Source: Syntrophus aciditrophicus SB (GTDB lineage Bacteria; Desulfobacterota; Syntrophia; Syntrophales; Syntrophaceae). From it: DNA of 64,000 nucleotides. The DNA lies in contig NC_007759.1 of the NCBI RefSeq assembly GCF_000013405.1, forward strand, positions 2,915,001 to 2,979,000, read 5' to 3'. Below, one piece after another: positions 15,926 through 24,506 of the stretch; the first letter of the stretch is position 1; the number at the start of each line of letters is the position of its first letter. A program made the translations under genes and the position numbers. The notes under the pieces were generated by a model that worked only from the letters and a program-made list of their open reading frames with translations, was not told the origin of the DNA and did not search any database.

Positions 15926-17104
15926 TTATTTTCTGGTTTCCAGGCTTTCAAAGAGGGCCTCCACCCTGGTCCGGATCTGTTCGATGTCGCCGTCGGAGTA
16001 GTCCGTTTCGATCTTCAGACAGGGCAAACCGTGCCGATCCTGGATATGATTGCGAATCTTGTAGGACTCCACGTTGTAGGCGTGACAGGCATGCAGAACG
16101 ACGTCGATGACGGCATCCGGTTGAAACCGGGTGATCATTTTGTCCAGCAGGTCCAGGCGGCGGCGATTCGGCGTCATGCAGGAACAGGGGATGCTCAGGG
16201 TGCTTTCCGCCACGGCCCTCAGGGGATCGCCGCTATTCTCCTCGATCCTGATGAAATAGTTCTTCATTCCGCTGCATGCCTCCAGGGCCACAATCACCCC
16301 GCCGGCTTCCTCGATGATCTGCAGGACCTTGCAGGCATCCCCTCCAACGGGACAGCCGCTGACCAGGACCCGCGGGGAAGAAAAAGTACCGAAACATTGC
16401 CCCAGGGCAATCCGCTGATCAATACTGGAGGAGATCTTTTCGATCAGGTCCTGAAATTCAACGCTGTTCGCCACATGTTCAAGGGTGATGACATTGTAGA
16501 TCTCACGCCAGGAGACCGGGATCGGGCGGCAGGTCAGATAGGCGAAAAAGCGGCCCATGAGGCGGTTCTTGCGATTGGTCTCCCGGATCTCCGCCTCCAG
16601 CCGATCTGCGGCAAGGGAAGTCTGAAGGGTCTTTTCCAGAAAGTACTGAAGCTTGAGGACACTTTCTCTCCAGCGGTCCAATACCGCCGAGTCATCGGGA
16701 AGTTGCGGGAGATCCATGATGAATGTCGGCTTGAGATGGGCGATCAACTCGAACATCTTCTTCTTGCCGTCGCAGGTCGTTTCCCCGATGACGGCATCGG
16801 AAGAAGCAAAGAAAAAGCAGGAATTGGTCTGGATGAATCCGAAGCTGGATTTGATCATTGGGCAGAGGTTGGCGGGCAGGACCGCTTCCGCCGCGGGAAC
16901 GGTCCGTTGCGAGGCGGCGCAGAGGGAGACGGGAACGGCGCCCATGGCCCTGATCATTTCAACCGGTGCATAGCCGCAATAGACGCCGACGACGGGATTC
17001 CCCTGCTCCCTTTTGTTCAAAACATATTCAAGGAAGCGGCGAACGGGGTCCGCAACCTGGGCATTCTCAACTAGAGGTGGGAATGTTGCCACTGCTGTCT
17101 GCAT
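15926..17104 (-). CDS. 2-hydroxyacyl-CoA dehydratase-type (double-cubane-like) reductase protein, second paralogue
   Basis: A 392-residue protein, start chosen at the ATG at 17104 preceded by AAGGAAAG; a longer frame to 17206 would overlap the upstream gene and adds a non-conserved extension. Conserved Cys motifs are VYCGYAPVEMIR, ANLCPMIKSSFGF, GETTCDGKKKMFE, VSGCPVGGDACKV, EACSGMKN, PCSCMTPNRRR and LHACHAYNVES, with the C-terminal KIETDYSDGDIEQIRTRVEA. It is very similar to the gene 55 bases upstream, pointing to a tandem duplication. Together they could form a heterodimer like HgdAB or BadDE, or two homodimers; the sequence does not settle this. Confidence 0.9.
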   Translation of the reverse strand: MQTAVATFPPLVENAQVADPVRRFLEYVLNKREQGNPVVGVYCGYAPVEMIRAMGAVPVSLCAASQRTVPAAEAVLPANLCPMIKSSFGFIQTNSCFFFASSDAVIGETTCDGKKKMFELIAHLKPTFIMDLPQLPDDSAVLDRWRESVLKLQYFLEKTLQTSLAADRLEAEIRETNRKNRLMGRFFAYLTCRPIPVSWREIYNVITLEHVANSVEFQDLIEKISSSIDQRIALGQCFGTFSSPRVLVSGCPVGGDACKVLQIIEEAGGVIVALEACSGMKNYFIRIEENSGDPLRAVAESTLSIPCSCMTPNRRRLDLLDKMITRFQPDAVIDVVLHACHAYNVESYKIRNHIQDRHGLPCLKIETDYSDGDIEQIRTRVEALFESLETRK

Positions 17105-17159
17105 GACTTTGACTTTCCTTTTCTCTTCACAATATTCCCTTACATCTTGGCAGCAGAAA

Positions 17160-18326
17160 TCAAATGCTTTCCAGCAGAGCCTCAACCCTTGTCCGGATCT
17201 GTTCAACGTCCCCCTCGGAATAGTCCGTTACGATTTTCAGATAGGGCAGATTGTGCTTCTCTTTCAAGTAGTTCATGATTTTGATGGCTTCGATGTTGTA
17301 GGAGTGGCAGGCATGAAGGACCACTTCGACGACCGCGTCGGGCTGAAAAGCGGCAAGGGCCTTGTCCAGCTCGGTCAGGCGTCGCGTATTGGGGGTCATG
17401 CAGGAGCAGGGGATCTCGAGATAGTGGCGTGCCACGGAGTCAATAGGATTCCCCGTTTTTTCCTCGATGTCGGCAATAAAAGGTTTCATGCCCGAGCAGG
17501 AGTCCATGGCCACGACAACGCCCCCCGCCTCTTCGATGATCCGGAACACCTTGGTCGAATCCCCTCCCACAGGACAGCCCGTGACCAGCACCCGGGGAGA
17601 GGACGGGGCTCCGTAATAAATGCCCTTTGCCTCCCGCTCTTCGAGCCTTTCGAAGACTTCCTTGAAGACGGGCAGAAGATCCTCCGTCGTTGCCACCTGG
17701 GCAAGAAAGCACAGTTCATAGAGTTCACTCCAGCTCAGAAGCGGCGGCTTCTTTTCTGCGTATCCAAAGACGCGCCGCATCAGGCGGTTCTTAATATTGG
17801 TTGCCTGAATCTCCGCCTCGATGCCCTCCGATGTTCCGAACGTGCCAAAGGTATTCTCCAGGAACCCCTTGAGTTTGGAAATCATCGTCGCCCAGTTGGC
17901 CCTCGCCTCCACCTCGTCGGGGAGCTGGGGCAGGTCCATGACGAACATGGGCCTGTGGGAAAAGATCAGCTCAAACATCTTCTTCTTGCCGTCACAGGTC
18001 GTTTCCGCCACGACCGCATCGGAAAGGGCGAAAAAGGGGCAGGTATCGGTAAGGATGAAGCCGTAGCTCGATTTGATCAGAGGGCAGAGATTGGCGGGAA
18101 GCACCGCCTCCGCCGCCGGGATCGTCTTGTTGGCAAAGGCGCACAGAACGGCCGGAACGGCCCCGACGGCACGGATCACCTCCATGGGGGCGTAGCCGCA
18201 GTAGGTCCCCGCCACGGGCATGCCCGCCGAGCGCTTGTTCGCGATATACGAGAGGGCCCGTTTGGGCGCCTCTCCGGCAAACTCGTCATTGATCAAAGGT
18301 TTTACATCCGGTACATTAAAGGTCAT
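17160..18326 (-). CDS. 2-hydroxyacyl-CoA dehydratase-type (double-cubane-like) reductase protein, first paralogue
   Basis: A 388-residue protein with the same Cys pattern as its neighbour: GTYCGYAPMEVIR, ANLCPLIKSSYGF, AETTCDGKKKMFE, VTGCPVGGDSTKV, DSCSGMKPF, PCSCMTPNTRR and LHACHSYNIEA. Proteins of this family receive ATP-activated electrons from the ASKHA activase and use Fe-S clusters to reduce very inert substrates. It lies 14 bases after the ABC ATPase gene, linking reduction chemistry to an import system. The high similarity with the second paralogue and the GGD in the central SGCPVGGD motif suggest shared substrate chemistry. Confidence 0.9.
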   Translation of the reverse strand: MTFNVPDVKPLINDEFAGEAPKRALSYIANKRSAGMPVAGTYCGYAPMEVIRAVGAVPAVLCAFANKTIPAAEAVLPANLCPLIKSSYGFILTDTCPFFALSDAVVAETTCDGKKKMFELIFSHRPMFVMDLPQLPDEVEARANWATMISKLKGFLENTFGTFGTSEGIEAEIQATNIKNRLMRRVFGYAEKKPPLLSWSELYELCFLAQVATTEDLLPVFKEVFERLEEREAKGIYYGAPSSPRVLVTGCPVGGDSTKVFRIIEEAGGVVVAMDSCSGMKPFIADIEEKTGNPIDSVARHYLEIPCSCMTPNTRRLTELDKALAAFQPDAVVEVVLHACHSYNIEAIKIMNYLKEKHNLPYLKIVTDYSEGDVEQIRTRVEALLESI

Positions 18327-18340
18327 TCTTCTTCCCTCCC

Positions 18341-19129
18341 TTATCCGTTCTTTCCAGTCGCGGAAAAAGCAGCCTCCCGTTCCAGGATCGAGAGGATGTG
18401 CTCTGCCAGTTGTCCATAGGTCGGATGGGCCCGGTCCCGCGGGCGTTCCATCCCTACATTGAAAATTTCCAGGATGCGACCAGGGCGGGCGGACATGACC
18501 AGAATGCGATCCGCCAGATAGATGGCTTCGTCGACGCCGTGGGTCACAAACAGGATGGTTTTGCGGAAATTTTCCCAGACGCGCAGCAGTTCCTTCTGCA
18601 GCAGGATCCTCGTATGGGCGTCAAGGGCCCCGAAGGGTTCGTCCATGAGCAGGACATCCGGGTCGTTGGCAAGGGCCCGGACAATGGCCACCCGCTGTCT
18701 CATCCCCCCGGAAAGCTCATGGGGAAAGGCCCCGGAGAAATCCTCCATCCCCACGAGACGCAGGTACTCTTTTGCCTTTGCTTCACGTTCTTCCCGGGGC
18801 GCTCCGCCGAACTCCGGACCAAGGGCCACATTGTCCAGCACCGTTCTCCAGGGGAGCAGGGAATATTCCTGGAAAACCATACCGATCTCTTTCTGCGGCC
18901 GAGAGACCGGCTCTCCCCGGTAGCCGATCCGGCCGGCAGAGATCGTTTCGAGGCCCGCTATCATCCGCAGCAGGGTCGATTTGCCGCATCCCGAAGGACC
19001 CACAATGCACACAAAGTCGTTTTCGGAAACATTGAAGCTGGTCTCCGCCAGGGCTTCCAAGGTCCCGCCGTTGTTTGTCCGAAAGGTTTTGCGCAGTCCT
19101 TCGATGCGGAGAATGGGCCCAGGTGTCAT
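18341..19129 (-). CDS. ABC transporter ATP-binding protein (nitrate/sulfonate/taurine type)
   Basis: A 262-residue cytoplasmic ATPase of the SsuB/TauB/NrtD class. It has Walker A GPSGCGKSTLL (about residues 43-53), Q-loop EYSLLPW, signature LSGGMRQRV, Walker B DVLLMDEPFGALD and the H-loop FVTHGVDEAIYLAD. It energises import by the permease encoded just upstream, with which it overlaps by four bases (ATGA). Importers of this class bring in nitrate, sulfonates, thiamine precursors, phthalate or other small oxyanions and aromatics; sequence alone does not give the ligand here. Confidence 0.92.
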   Translation of the reverse strand: MTPGPILRIEGLRKTFRTNNGGTLEALAETSFNVSENDFVCIVGPSGCGKSTLLRMIAGLETISAGRIGYRGEPVSRPQKEIGMVFQEYSLLPWRTVLDNVALGPEFGGAPREEREAKAKEYLRLVGMEDFSGAFPHELSGGMRQRVAIVRALANDPDVLLMDEPFGALDAHTRILLQKELLRVWENFRKTILFVTHGVDEAIYLADRILVMSARPGRILEIFNVGMERPRDRAHPTYGQLAEHILSILEREAAFSATGKNG

Positions 19130-19968
19130 CGGGTCAATCTCGTCCAGACGAATTTACGATCTTCAATCAGGCGAAAGAAGAGATCCAGAACGGCGCCGAC
19201 GATGCCGATGCTGATCATTCCGGCAATGACGATGTCCGTCCGGGCCAGCGTATAGGCATGGGTGATCAGGTAGCCCACGCCGGAGATGCTCCCCGGCAGC
19301 ATTTCGGCGGACACGAGGCACATCCAGGCGACCCCAAGCCCGATCCGCATGCCGTTGACGATGGAGGGTGCGGCGGCAGGCAGCAGGATCTTCCGGAAGA
19401 TATCCCACTCGCCGGCCCCCAGAACACGGGCCGAATCCAGCAGGGTGCTCCGCACGCCCATCACTCCGTGGATGGCGCTGGTCAAAACCGGGTAGAAGGC
19501 CCCGATGAAGATGATAAAGATCATCGACAACTTGAGGTTGTTGAGATACAGGTATGCCTTACCCTCTTCCACCCCGAACATCGAGGCGAGACTGGCCACC
19601 CCGAACCACGCCAGCACCAGCGGCACCCAGGCAAGGGGGGGAATGGGCCGGAACAGGGCGAGGAAGCCGTTTAGGAGCCTGTAGACCGTTCCGTAATAAC
19701 CCATCAGGATTCCCAGGGGGATGGCGAGGCAGACGGCAAGCAGATAGCCCGCCAGGACCCGGACGAGACTGATGACCACGTTGGTGACGAGAGACCCCAT
19801 GGCGATCAGGCTCTCCGTCGGCTGGAGGAAGAGGGCGGCAACCTGTCCGACGCCGGGCAGGATCACCTCATTGTCCAATTGCCGGTCGATTGCGCCCCAG
19901 AGGACGAGAAAAAGAACAGGAATCAGCAGATAAGCACCGATCCGGACGAGGATGCTTTGAAACCCCAT
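19126..19968 (-). CDS. ABC transporter permease (nitrate/sulfonate/taurine type)
   Basis: A 280-residue inner-membrane permease with about six hydrophobic helices and the binding-protein-dependent transport signature around GAGEWDIFRKILLPAAAPSI (the EAA loop that contacts the ATPase). The family is SsuC/TauC/NrtB. A slightly unusual insert, FGVEEGKAYLYLNN, lies in the loop before helix 4. It follows the substrate-binding protein gene after a single base and overlaps the ATPase gene, so the three importer genes form a translationally tight unit. Confidence 0.9.
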   Translation of the reverse strand: MGFQSILVRIGAYLLIPVLFLVLWGAIDRQLDNEVILPGVGQVAALFLQPTESLIAMGSLVTNVVISLVRVLAGYLLAVCLAIPLGILMGYYGTVYRLLNGFLALFRPIPPLAWVPLVLAWFGVASLASMFGVEEGKAYLYLNNLKLSMIFIIFIGAFYPVLTSAIHGVMGVRSTLLDSARVLGAGEWDIFRKILLPAAAPSIVNGMRIGLGVAWMCLVSAEMLPGSISGVGYLITHAYTLARTDIVIAGMISIGIVGAVLDLFFRLIEDRKFVWTRLTR

Positions 19969-19969
19969 G

Positions 19970-21076
19970 CTACAATTTCACTTTGTCGATAAAGCGCAGA
20001 TCGAAAAGGACCGGTTTGACTTCATTGATCGTTTTTCCTTTCAGACGGCTCGTGAAGTTGCCCATCGAATTCAGTATGGTCATGTACTTGTCGGCGCCGT
20101 GCATCCAGCTTTTGGTGAACTTCGGCAGGAAAACGAGCTTCGAGGCCTTTGCGGTATCGGCCGGCAGACCAATCCACTCGGCGGTCAGGGTCCCCGCTTC
20201 GATCCTGTGCTTGTTGCACCAGGCGTTTGTTTTGGCGATAAGCTCCACAAATTTCTGCACAACGTCGGGATGTTTGGCAATGGTCTGCTCGCTCGCCACC
20301 GTGACGCAGCAGGGGAAGTCGTGCCAGTAGCCCTTTGGCGGAAGATCCCGAAGATCGACAATGATCTTGCCCACCCCCCGGCTGACGGCCACTTCGGGAA
20401 AGGGCGAGGGACCGACGATGGCCTCAACCTGTTTGCTTGCCAGGGCGGGGATCATGTTCGTCGTTTCCTTCAGATCGACGAGGAGAACCTGTGCCGACAT
20501 GTTGGTCGGATCTTCCGTGACCCTGATCCCGGAGGACTTCAGGGCGCCCTCCAGGACGATCTTCGGTGCACTCGTGGGTGAGTGATAGCCCACTTTGACG
20601 GGCTTCTTCGCCTTTTTCGCATGGGCCAGGAAAGCATTCCAATCCTTGAGCTGGGAGTCCTTGGGAACCACAAGGCCCATGCCTTCCGTCTGGAGGGGAG
20701 AGAGAATCTTCATCGGCGTACCCTTATCGACCCCGGCCATGATGGCGGTCACCGAGGCCATGGCGAGATCGAGCTGATTCCGTGCGAAGAGCGACGCTGT
20801 TTCCGCACCGCTTTTTGCCACGATCAACTGGAGCGTGGCGATCGGCTTTCCGTTGCTCACCAGTTCATACTTGTCCTTGGCAACAACCGGTCGCAGGTAA
20901 ACGCCCATGGATTTGAAGGCCTCTCCCTTCTGCAATGCGACCATAAAGGGGGTATGATGGGTCGTGAAGATATAGCCCACTTTCAGATTGGGAATCTCCG
21001 CCGCCCAAGCGGTGTGAACCAGGAACAAGGCTGCAAAGAATAAAATGAGAAGAGCCCATTTCGAATTTTTCATCAT
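19970..21076 (-). CDS. ABC transporter periplasmic substrate-binding protein (SsuA/NMT1-like)
   Basis: A 368-residue exported protein with a signal peptide (hydrophobic core about residues 7-22, cleavage near AWA/AE) and a periplasmic-binding-protein type II fold. Typical features are KVGYIFTTHHTPFMVALQKG near the start of the mature chain, LDLAMASVTAIMAG, VGYHSPTSAPKIVLEGAL and VEAIVGPSPFPEVAV. It would select the small molecule delivered to the importer. First gene of the nine-gene minus-strand operon; GGAGG lies about 11 bases before the ATG. Confidence 0.9.
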   Translation of the reverse strand: MMKNSKWALLILFFAALFLVHTAWAAEIPNLKVGYIFTTHHTPFMVALQKGEAFKSMGVYLRPVVAKDKYELVSNGKPIATLQLIVAKSGAETASLFARNQLDLAMASVTAIMAGVDKGTPMKILSPLQTEGMGLVVPKDSQLKDWNAFLAHAKKAKKPVKVGYHSPTSAPKIVLEGALKSSGIRVTEDPTNMSAQVLLVDLKETTNMIPALASKQVEAIVGPSPFPEVAVSRGVGKIIVDLRDLPPKGYWHDFPCCVTVASEQTIAKHPDVVQKFVELIAKTNAWCNKHRIEAGTLTAEWIGLPADTAKASKLVFLPKFTKSWMHGADKYMTILNSMGNFTSRLKGKTINEVKPVLFDLRFIDKVKL

Positions 21077-21126
21077 GAATTTCTACGCCTCCTTAATGTC
21101 TGTCTCCGGTCTGATTTTTCCGATTC

Positions 21127-21153
21127 CTTATATACCAAGTGGTTATATGTCAA
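21127..21153 (-). promoter_or_regulatory. Candidate promoter and dyad upstream of the ABC/reductase operon
   Basis: On the minus strand TTGACA (21148-21153) is followed by TATAAG (21127-21132) at a short 15-base spacing. The spacer carries an imperfect dyad, ATAACCA / TGGTATAT, about 50-70 bases before the first gene, which could be an operator. The shortened spacing would suit a regulated promoter; this is inference. Confidence 0.4.
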
Positions 21154-21338
21154 ATTAATAATAGTTATAGATATCCGGGTTGTATCAACTTCTCGAATTC
21201 AACCTGTGATGGGTGACTGATGATCCCCGATTCTGCCTGTAAAGAATAATCCCAGCTGTTTTATTCTTTTTATCAATTGGACTTATTCGAGGGAAAAAAT
21301 ATATTGGCAGGCTAACTCACAAAAAGAAGGAAAAGACC

Positions 21339-21500
21339 GTGGTCGAAGACAACGGATCCTATGCGATTCCTGGCGCCAATGTAATGACCGGCCCCCAGGG
21401 CAAGTTCTCCGACGGCAGTACATTTACCTTCGAACATGCCATAAGGATGGCAGGTAAAACTGAGATGACGGTTTACGGATTTCATCGAGATTTGGGTTGA
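21339..21500 (+). CDS. Small open frame of unknown function (possible remnant)
   Basis: A 53-codon frame starting with GTG at 21339, preceded by AAGGA. It contains YAIPGANVMTGPQGKFSDGS followed by TFTFEHAIRMAGKTEMTVYG. Composition is protein-like but there is no recognised motif, and the region may be either a small gene or a remnant between the ABC operon promoter and the Fe-S protein gene downstream. No transmembrane segment or signal peptide. Confidence 0.3.
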   Translation: MVEDNGSYAIPGANVMTGPQGKFSDGSTFTFEHAIRMAGKTEMTVYGFHRDLG

Positions 21501-21522
21501 GAGTTGGCCTTAAGAGGATGGG

Positions 21523-22692
21523 ATGAATTCGGGAAAAACGGGAGCAGATCCTTTCGCCGCACGAGAAGTCGGGGCTGCGCTATCGGAGAAAATAAGGGAA
21601 ATTTCCGAAGGCTGCGCTCGATGCGGGGCCTGCCGGAAGGAATGCGCCTTCTTGAGAAAGTACGGCACACCAGGAGAGATTGCCGACGCCTACGATCCGG
21701 TGGATGATCTTTCTTTGTCCATGGTCTTCGAGTGCAGTCTCTGCCGTCTGTGTGCAGCCGTGTGTCCCGCGAAGCTCAATCCGGCGGAGATGTTTCTGGA
21801 GATGCGCCGGGAGAGAATGCGGCGAGATCCCCGGCCCTTCCCGGAGCACAGAGGTCTTCTGGCCTACGAAAAAACGGGGAACTCGAAACTCTTTGCTTGT
21901 TATGCCCTGCCCACCGGCTGCGATACGGTTTTTTTCACCGGTTGTGCCCTGCCGGGAACGAGACCAGAGCAGACCTTCCAGCTTTACCGGAAAATGCAAC
22001 GGGCAATCCCTGGATTAGGCGTCGTTATGGAATGCTGCAACAAGATTTCCCATGACCTCGGGAGGCAGGTGCATTTTCAGGCCGTGTTCGAGAAGATGAG
22101 AACTTGCCTGGTCAGCCGGGGCGTGAAAAAAATTATCGCAGCCTGTCCCAATTGTTACCGCATGTTTGATGAGTATGGGAGGGGACTTTCCGTGATCACC
22201 GCCTATGAAGTCCTGGCGGAACATGCGGGTTCGGAAACTCTTCCCGGAAATCAAATCATTGCCGTCCACGATCCCTGCGGACTTCGATTCAAAGAGCAGG
22301 CTCAGGCGGCGGTCCGGCGTCTGGTGACTCGGCAGGGCGCGCAGATCGAAGAATTGCGTCACTCCGGCCGAAGAACGAGCTGCTGCGGCGAAGGGGGAGG
22401 CGTCAGATGCCTTTCGCCGGAATTAGCCGGCCATTGGGGGAAAGAAATCAGGGAAGAAGCAAAAGGAAGAAGAATCCTGACCTATTGCGCCGGTTGCGCC
22501 AATTCTCTGAACGGGTTGACCCCGACCAGCCATATCGTCGATTTTGTCTGTGATCCCGAAGCAACCCTGGCCGGGCGGGCCAAGGTCTCCAAGCCCCCCG
22601 TAACGTATCTGAACCGGCTGATCCTGAAGTGGCGCTTCAGGAAGGCAATGGATGCACACGTAATCCGTAATCGAGGGCGTGTGACCGTCTAA
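21523..22692 (+). CDS. Fe-S oxidoreductase with two 4Fe-4S motifs and CCG domains (GlcF/HdrD-like)
   Basis: A 389-residue cytoplasmic or peripheral protein with an N-terminal two-cluster ferredoxin domain (CARCGACRKEC at about 31-41 and CSLCRLCAAVC at about 71-81) and two CCG-type domains seen in ECCNKIS, CPNCYRMF, DPCGLRF, CCGEGGG and CAGCAN. Such proteins are electron-transfer subunits of glycolate or lactate oxidases and of heterodisulfide reductases. A GlcD-like flavoprotein is encoded far away at 52.7 kb, so pairing cannot be assumed. GAGG precedes the ATG. The next genes encode unrelated membrane proteins. Confidence 0.85.
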   Translation: MNSGKTGADPFAAREVGAALSEKIREISEGCARCGACRKECAFLRKYGTPGEIADAYDPVDDLSLSMVFECSLCRLCAAVCPAKLNPAEMFLEMRRERMRRDPRPFPEHRGLLAYEKTGNSKLFACYALPTGCDTVFFTGCALPGTRPEQTFQLYRKMQRAIPGLGVVMECCNKISHDLGRQVHFQAVFEKMRTCLVSRGVKKIIAACPNCYRMFDEYGRGLSVITAYEVLAEHAGSETLPGNQIIAVHDPCGLRFKEQAQAAVRRLVTRQGAQIEELRHSGRRTSCCGEGGGVRCLSPELAGHWGKEIREEAKGRRILTYCAGCANSLNGLTPTSHIVDFVCDPEATLAGRAKVSKPPVTYLNRLILKWRFRKAMDAHVIRNRGRVTV

Positions 22693-22768
22693 TTGGACTT
22701 TGATTCCCCAGTCTTCTCAGTTAAGCAATAATTGCCAACGGAATTGAACTCAAAAAGGTTTACAGCCG

Positions 22769-23467
22769 ATGGACAGACATCAGAAAAAATTACTGGTAAG
22801 GAGTGTTGCGGTTCTAGCGGGTTTGGTCCTGCTTTATTTTCTTGTACCGGCCATCAATTCCTTCATCAATAACGCCTTCGAGATTCTTTCCAAAGCGGAT
22901 GTCCCAGCCCTTAAGGCTTACTTTTTATCCTTCGGCCCCTGGGCGCCTGTTACCTCGGCCCTTCTGATGATCTTCCAGTCAGTAATCGCTCCCCTGCCGG
23001 CCTTTGTGATTACCTTCACCAACGGACTTGTATTCGGTGCGTGGTGGGGCTCGCTCCTGTCATGGAGCAGCGCGATGGCAGGCGCTGTGTTGTGCTTCTA
23101 TCTCTCCCGGGTTTTTGGGCGGCCGTTGGTGGAGAAGCTGGCAGGTGCGCACAGTCTTGAGCTGGCTGACAAGTTCTTTGAGAAGTATGGCAAGCATGCG
23201 ATTGTCGTCGCGCGCCTCCTTCCCTTCGTGCCTTTTGATCCGATAAGTTACGGGGCCGGACTGACAAGCATGTCCTTCCGGGGATTCTTTTTGGCCACGG
23301 GGATCGGCCAGTTGCCGGCAACCATTATTTACTCCTACCTTGGCCAAAGCGCGACCGGTACGGTCAAGGTTCTTTTCTTTGTCTTTGCGGTGGTGACTTC
23401 GCTGGTCATTATCAGCGCGGCATTGAAGAAGCGCTTCGAACGACGCCTGATGGAAGACAAGCAGTGA
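22769..23467 (+). CDS. TVP38/TMEM64 family membrane protein
   Basis: A 232-residue inner-membrane protein of the DedA/VTT superfamily. The core signature is present: PAFVITFTNGLVFGAWWGSL, followed by GAVLCFYLSRVFGRPLVEKL and the arginine-containing ARLLPFVPFDPISYGAGLTS. Members are implicated in lipid scrambling and envelope homeostasis. It overlaps the next gene by four bases (GTGA), so both are probably one transcription unit affecting membrane lipids. Confidence 0.88.
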   Translation: MDRHQKKLLVRSVAVLAGLVLLYFLVPAINSFINNAFEILSKADVPALKAYFLSFGPWAPVTSALLMIFQSVIAPLPAFVITFTNGLVFGAWWGSLLSWSSAMAGAVLCFYLSRVFGRPLVEKLAGAHSLELADKFFEKYGKHAIVVARLLPFVPFDPISYGAGLTSMSFRGFFLATGIGQLPATIIYSYLGQSATGTVKVLFFVFAVVTSLVIISAALKKRFERRLMEDKQ

Positions 23468-24417
23468 AGAGAAGATTCTCCACCATCATCCTGAAGGTTC
23501 TCATAAGTCTAACTTTATTGACGGTCATTTTTTTCAAGCTGGACTGGTCGAAGGCGGCTGAACTGTTCCGTTTTTCCGATCCTGCCTGGTGGGCCGTGGC
23601 GTTACTGACTACATTTTGCGCTGTTGTGATCAGTGCATACAAATGGCAACTGATTTTGAAATCACAGAGGGTCAGGATCACGGTTTCAAGACTCACTTCA
23701 TCTTACCTGATCGGCCTGTTTCTGAATAATTTCCTGCCGACCAGTATGGGCGGCGATGTGTTTCGAGCCTATGACGTAGCCCGTATTTCCGGCGAGACGC
23801 CGAAAGCAATAGCCTCCGTCATCGCCGAACGGGTTCTGGCGATGGCAACTCTTGCTGTCTCTGCCATTGCCGGATTGCTGTTCGGATATGGCCTGACCGG
23901 CAGGTTTGCCTGGATGGTCGTATTTTTTTGTTTTGGATGCGGATTGCTTGTCTGGGCGTCCTTGGACATCCGCTGGGTCGGTTATCTAACCCGCCGAATT
24001 TCCTTTATCGATACGGACAAAATAAGATGGAAGGTGGAAGAGGCAAGATCGGCGCTGCAGGCGCCCGTCCGCGACAGACAAACACTGGTCAGCGTTCTGC
24101 TGCTGTCTGTGGTCTTCCAGGCAGTGGTTGTGGCGGTGCATTTGGCCGTCTTTAAAGCTCTGGGGATTGACGTGGATCTGCTTCTCCTGATGATCTTCGT
24201 CCCAATTGTCAGCGCAGCGGCCATGCTGCCGATCTCCATCAATGGCATCGGGGTGCATCAGGGGACGTCCATCCTATTGTACGGAGCGGTTGGGATCTCG
24301 GTGACTCAGGCGACGGCGCAATCGCTGGGATTTCTGTTCATTGTTATGCTGGCCAGCCTGCCGGGAAGCCTGCTGCTCATTTTAAGAAAATCGTACAAAG
24401 AGAGACCCATTTCATGA
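23464..24417 (+). CDS. Lysylphosphatidylglycerol-synthase-type transmembrane protein (UPF0104)
   Basis: A 317-residue integral membrane protein with about eight helices. The pattern SSYLIGLFLNNFLPTSMGGD followed by VFRAYDVAR and, near the C terminus, MLPISINGIGVHQGT is characteristic of the flippase-like transmembrane domain shared with MprF. There is no aminoacyltransferase domain, so it is a stand-alone transport or flippase-like unit. It starts with GTG overlapping the stop of the TVP38 gene. A Tat-leader fragment begins in its stop codon. Confidence 0.87.
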   Translation: MKRRFSTIILKVLISLTLLTVIFFKLDWSKAAELFRFSDPAWWAVALLTTFCAVVISAYKWQLILKSQRVRITVSRLTSSYLIGLFLNNFLPTSMGGDVFRAYDVARISGETPKAIASVIAERVLAMATLAVSAIAGLLFGYGLTGRFAWMVVFFCFGCGLLVWASLDIRWVGYLTRRISFIDTDKIRWKVEEARSALQAPVRDRQTLVSVLLLSVVFQAVVVAVHLAVFKALGIDVDLLLLMIFVPIVSAAAMLPISINGIGVHQGTSILLYGAVGISVTQATAQSLGFLFIVMLASLPGSLLLILRKSYKERPIS

Positions 24418-24506
24418 AGAAGGAGAGAAAGGTGGAAAAGAAAGAGAGCGGAATTGAGAGAAGGGCGTTTCTGAAGACGGCCATGGCCGGAACAACATCA
24501 AAATGA
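24414..24506 (+). pseudogene. Orphan twin-arginine signal peptide, remnant of an exported enzyme gene
   Basis: An ATG overlapping the stop of the upstream gene (ATGA) opens a 30-codon frame that contains GIERRAFLKTAMAGTTSK, a clear twin-arginine leader start (RRAFLK), and then stops at TGA (24504-24506). A mature protein is missing; the following bases code a different gene on the other strand. The best reading is a deletion that removed a Tat-exported, probably cofactor-containing enzyme and left its leader. Confidence 0.6.

Noticed and set aside
16031-18419. Long plus-strand reading frames opposite the reductase genes (16031-17074 and 17013-18419)
   Set aside because: They are antisense to genes with clear Cys motifs, have odd His/Gly/Asp-rich composition and no ribosome-binding sites; they arise from codon bias on the real strand.
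24504-24506. TGA after the twin-arginine leader as a possible selenocysteine codon
   Set aside because: The frame after the TGA runs only 16 codons and lies over another gene; no SECIS-like hairpin follows.
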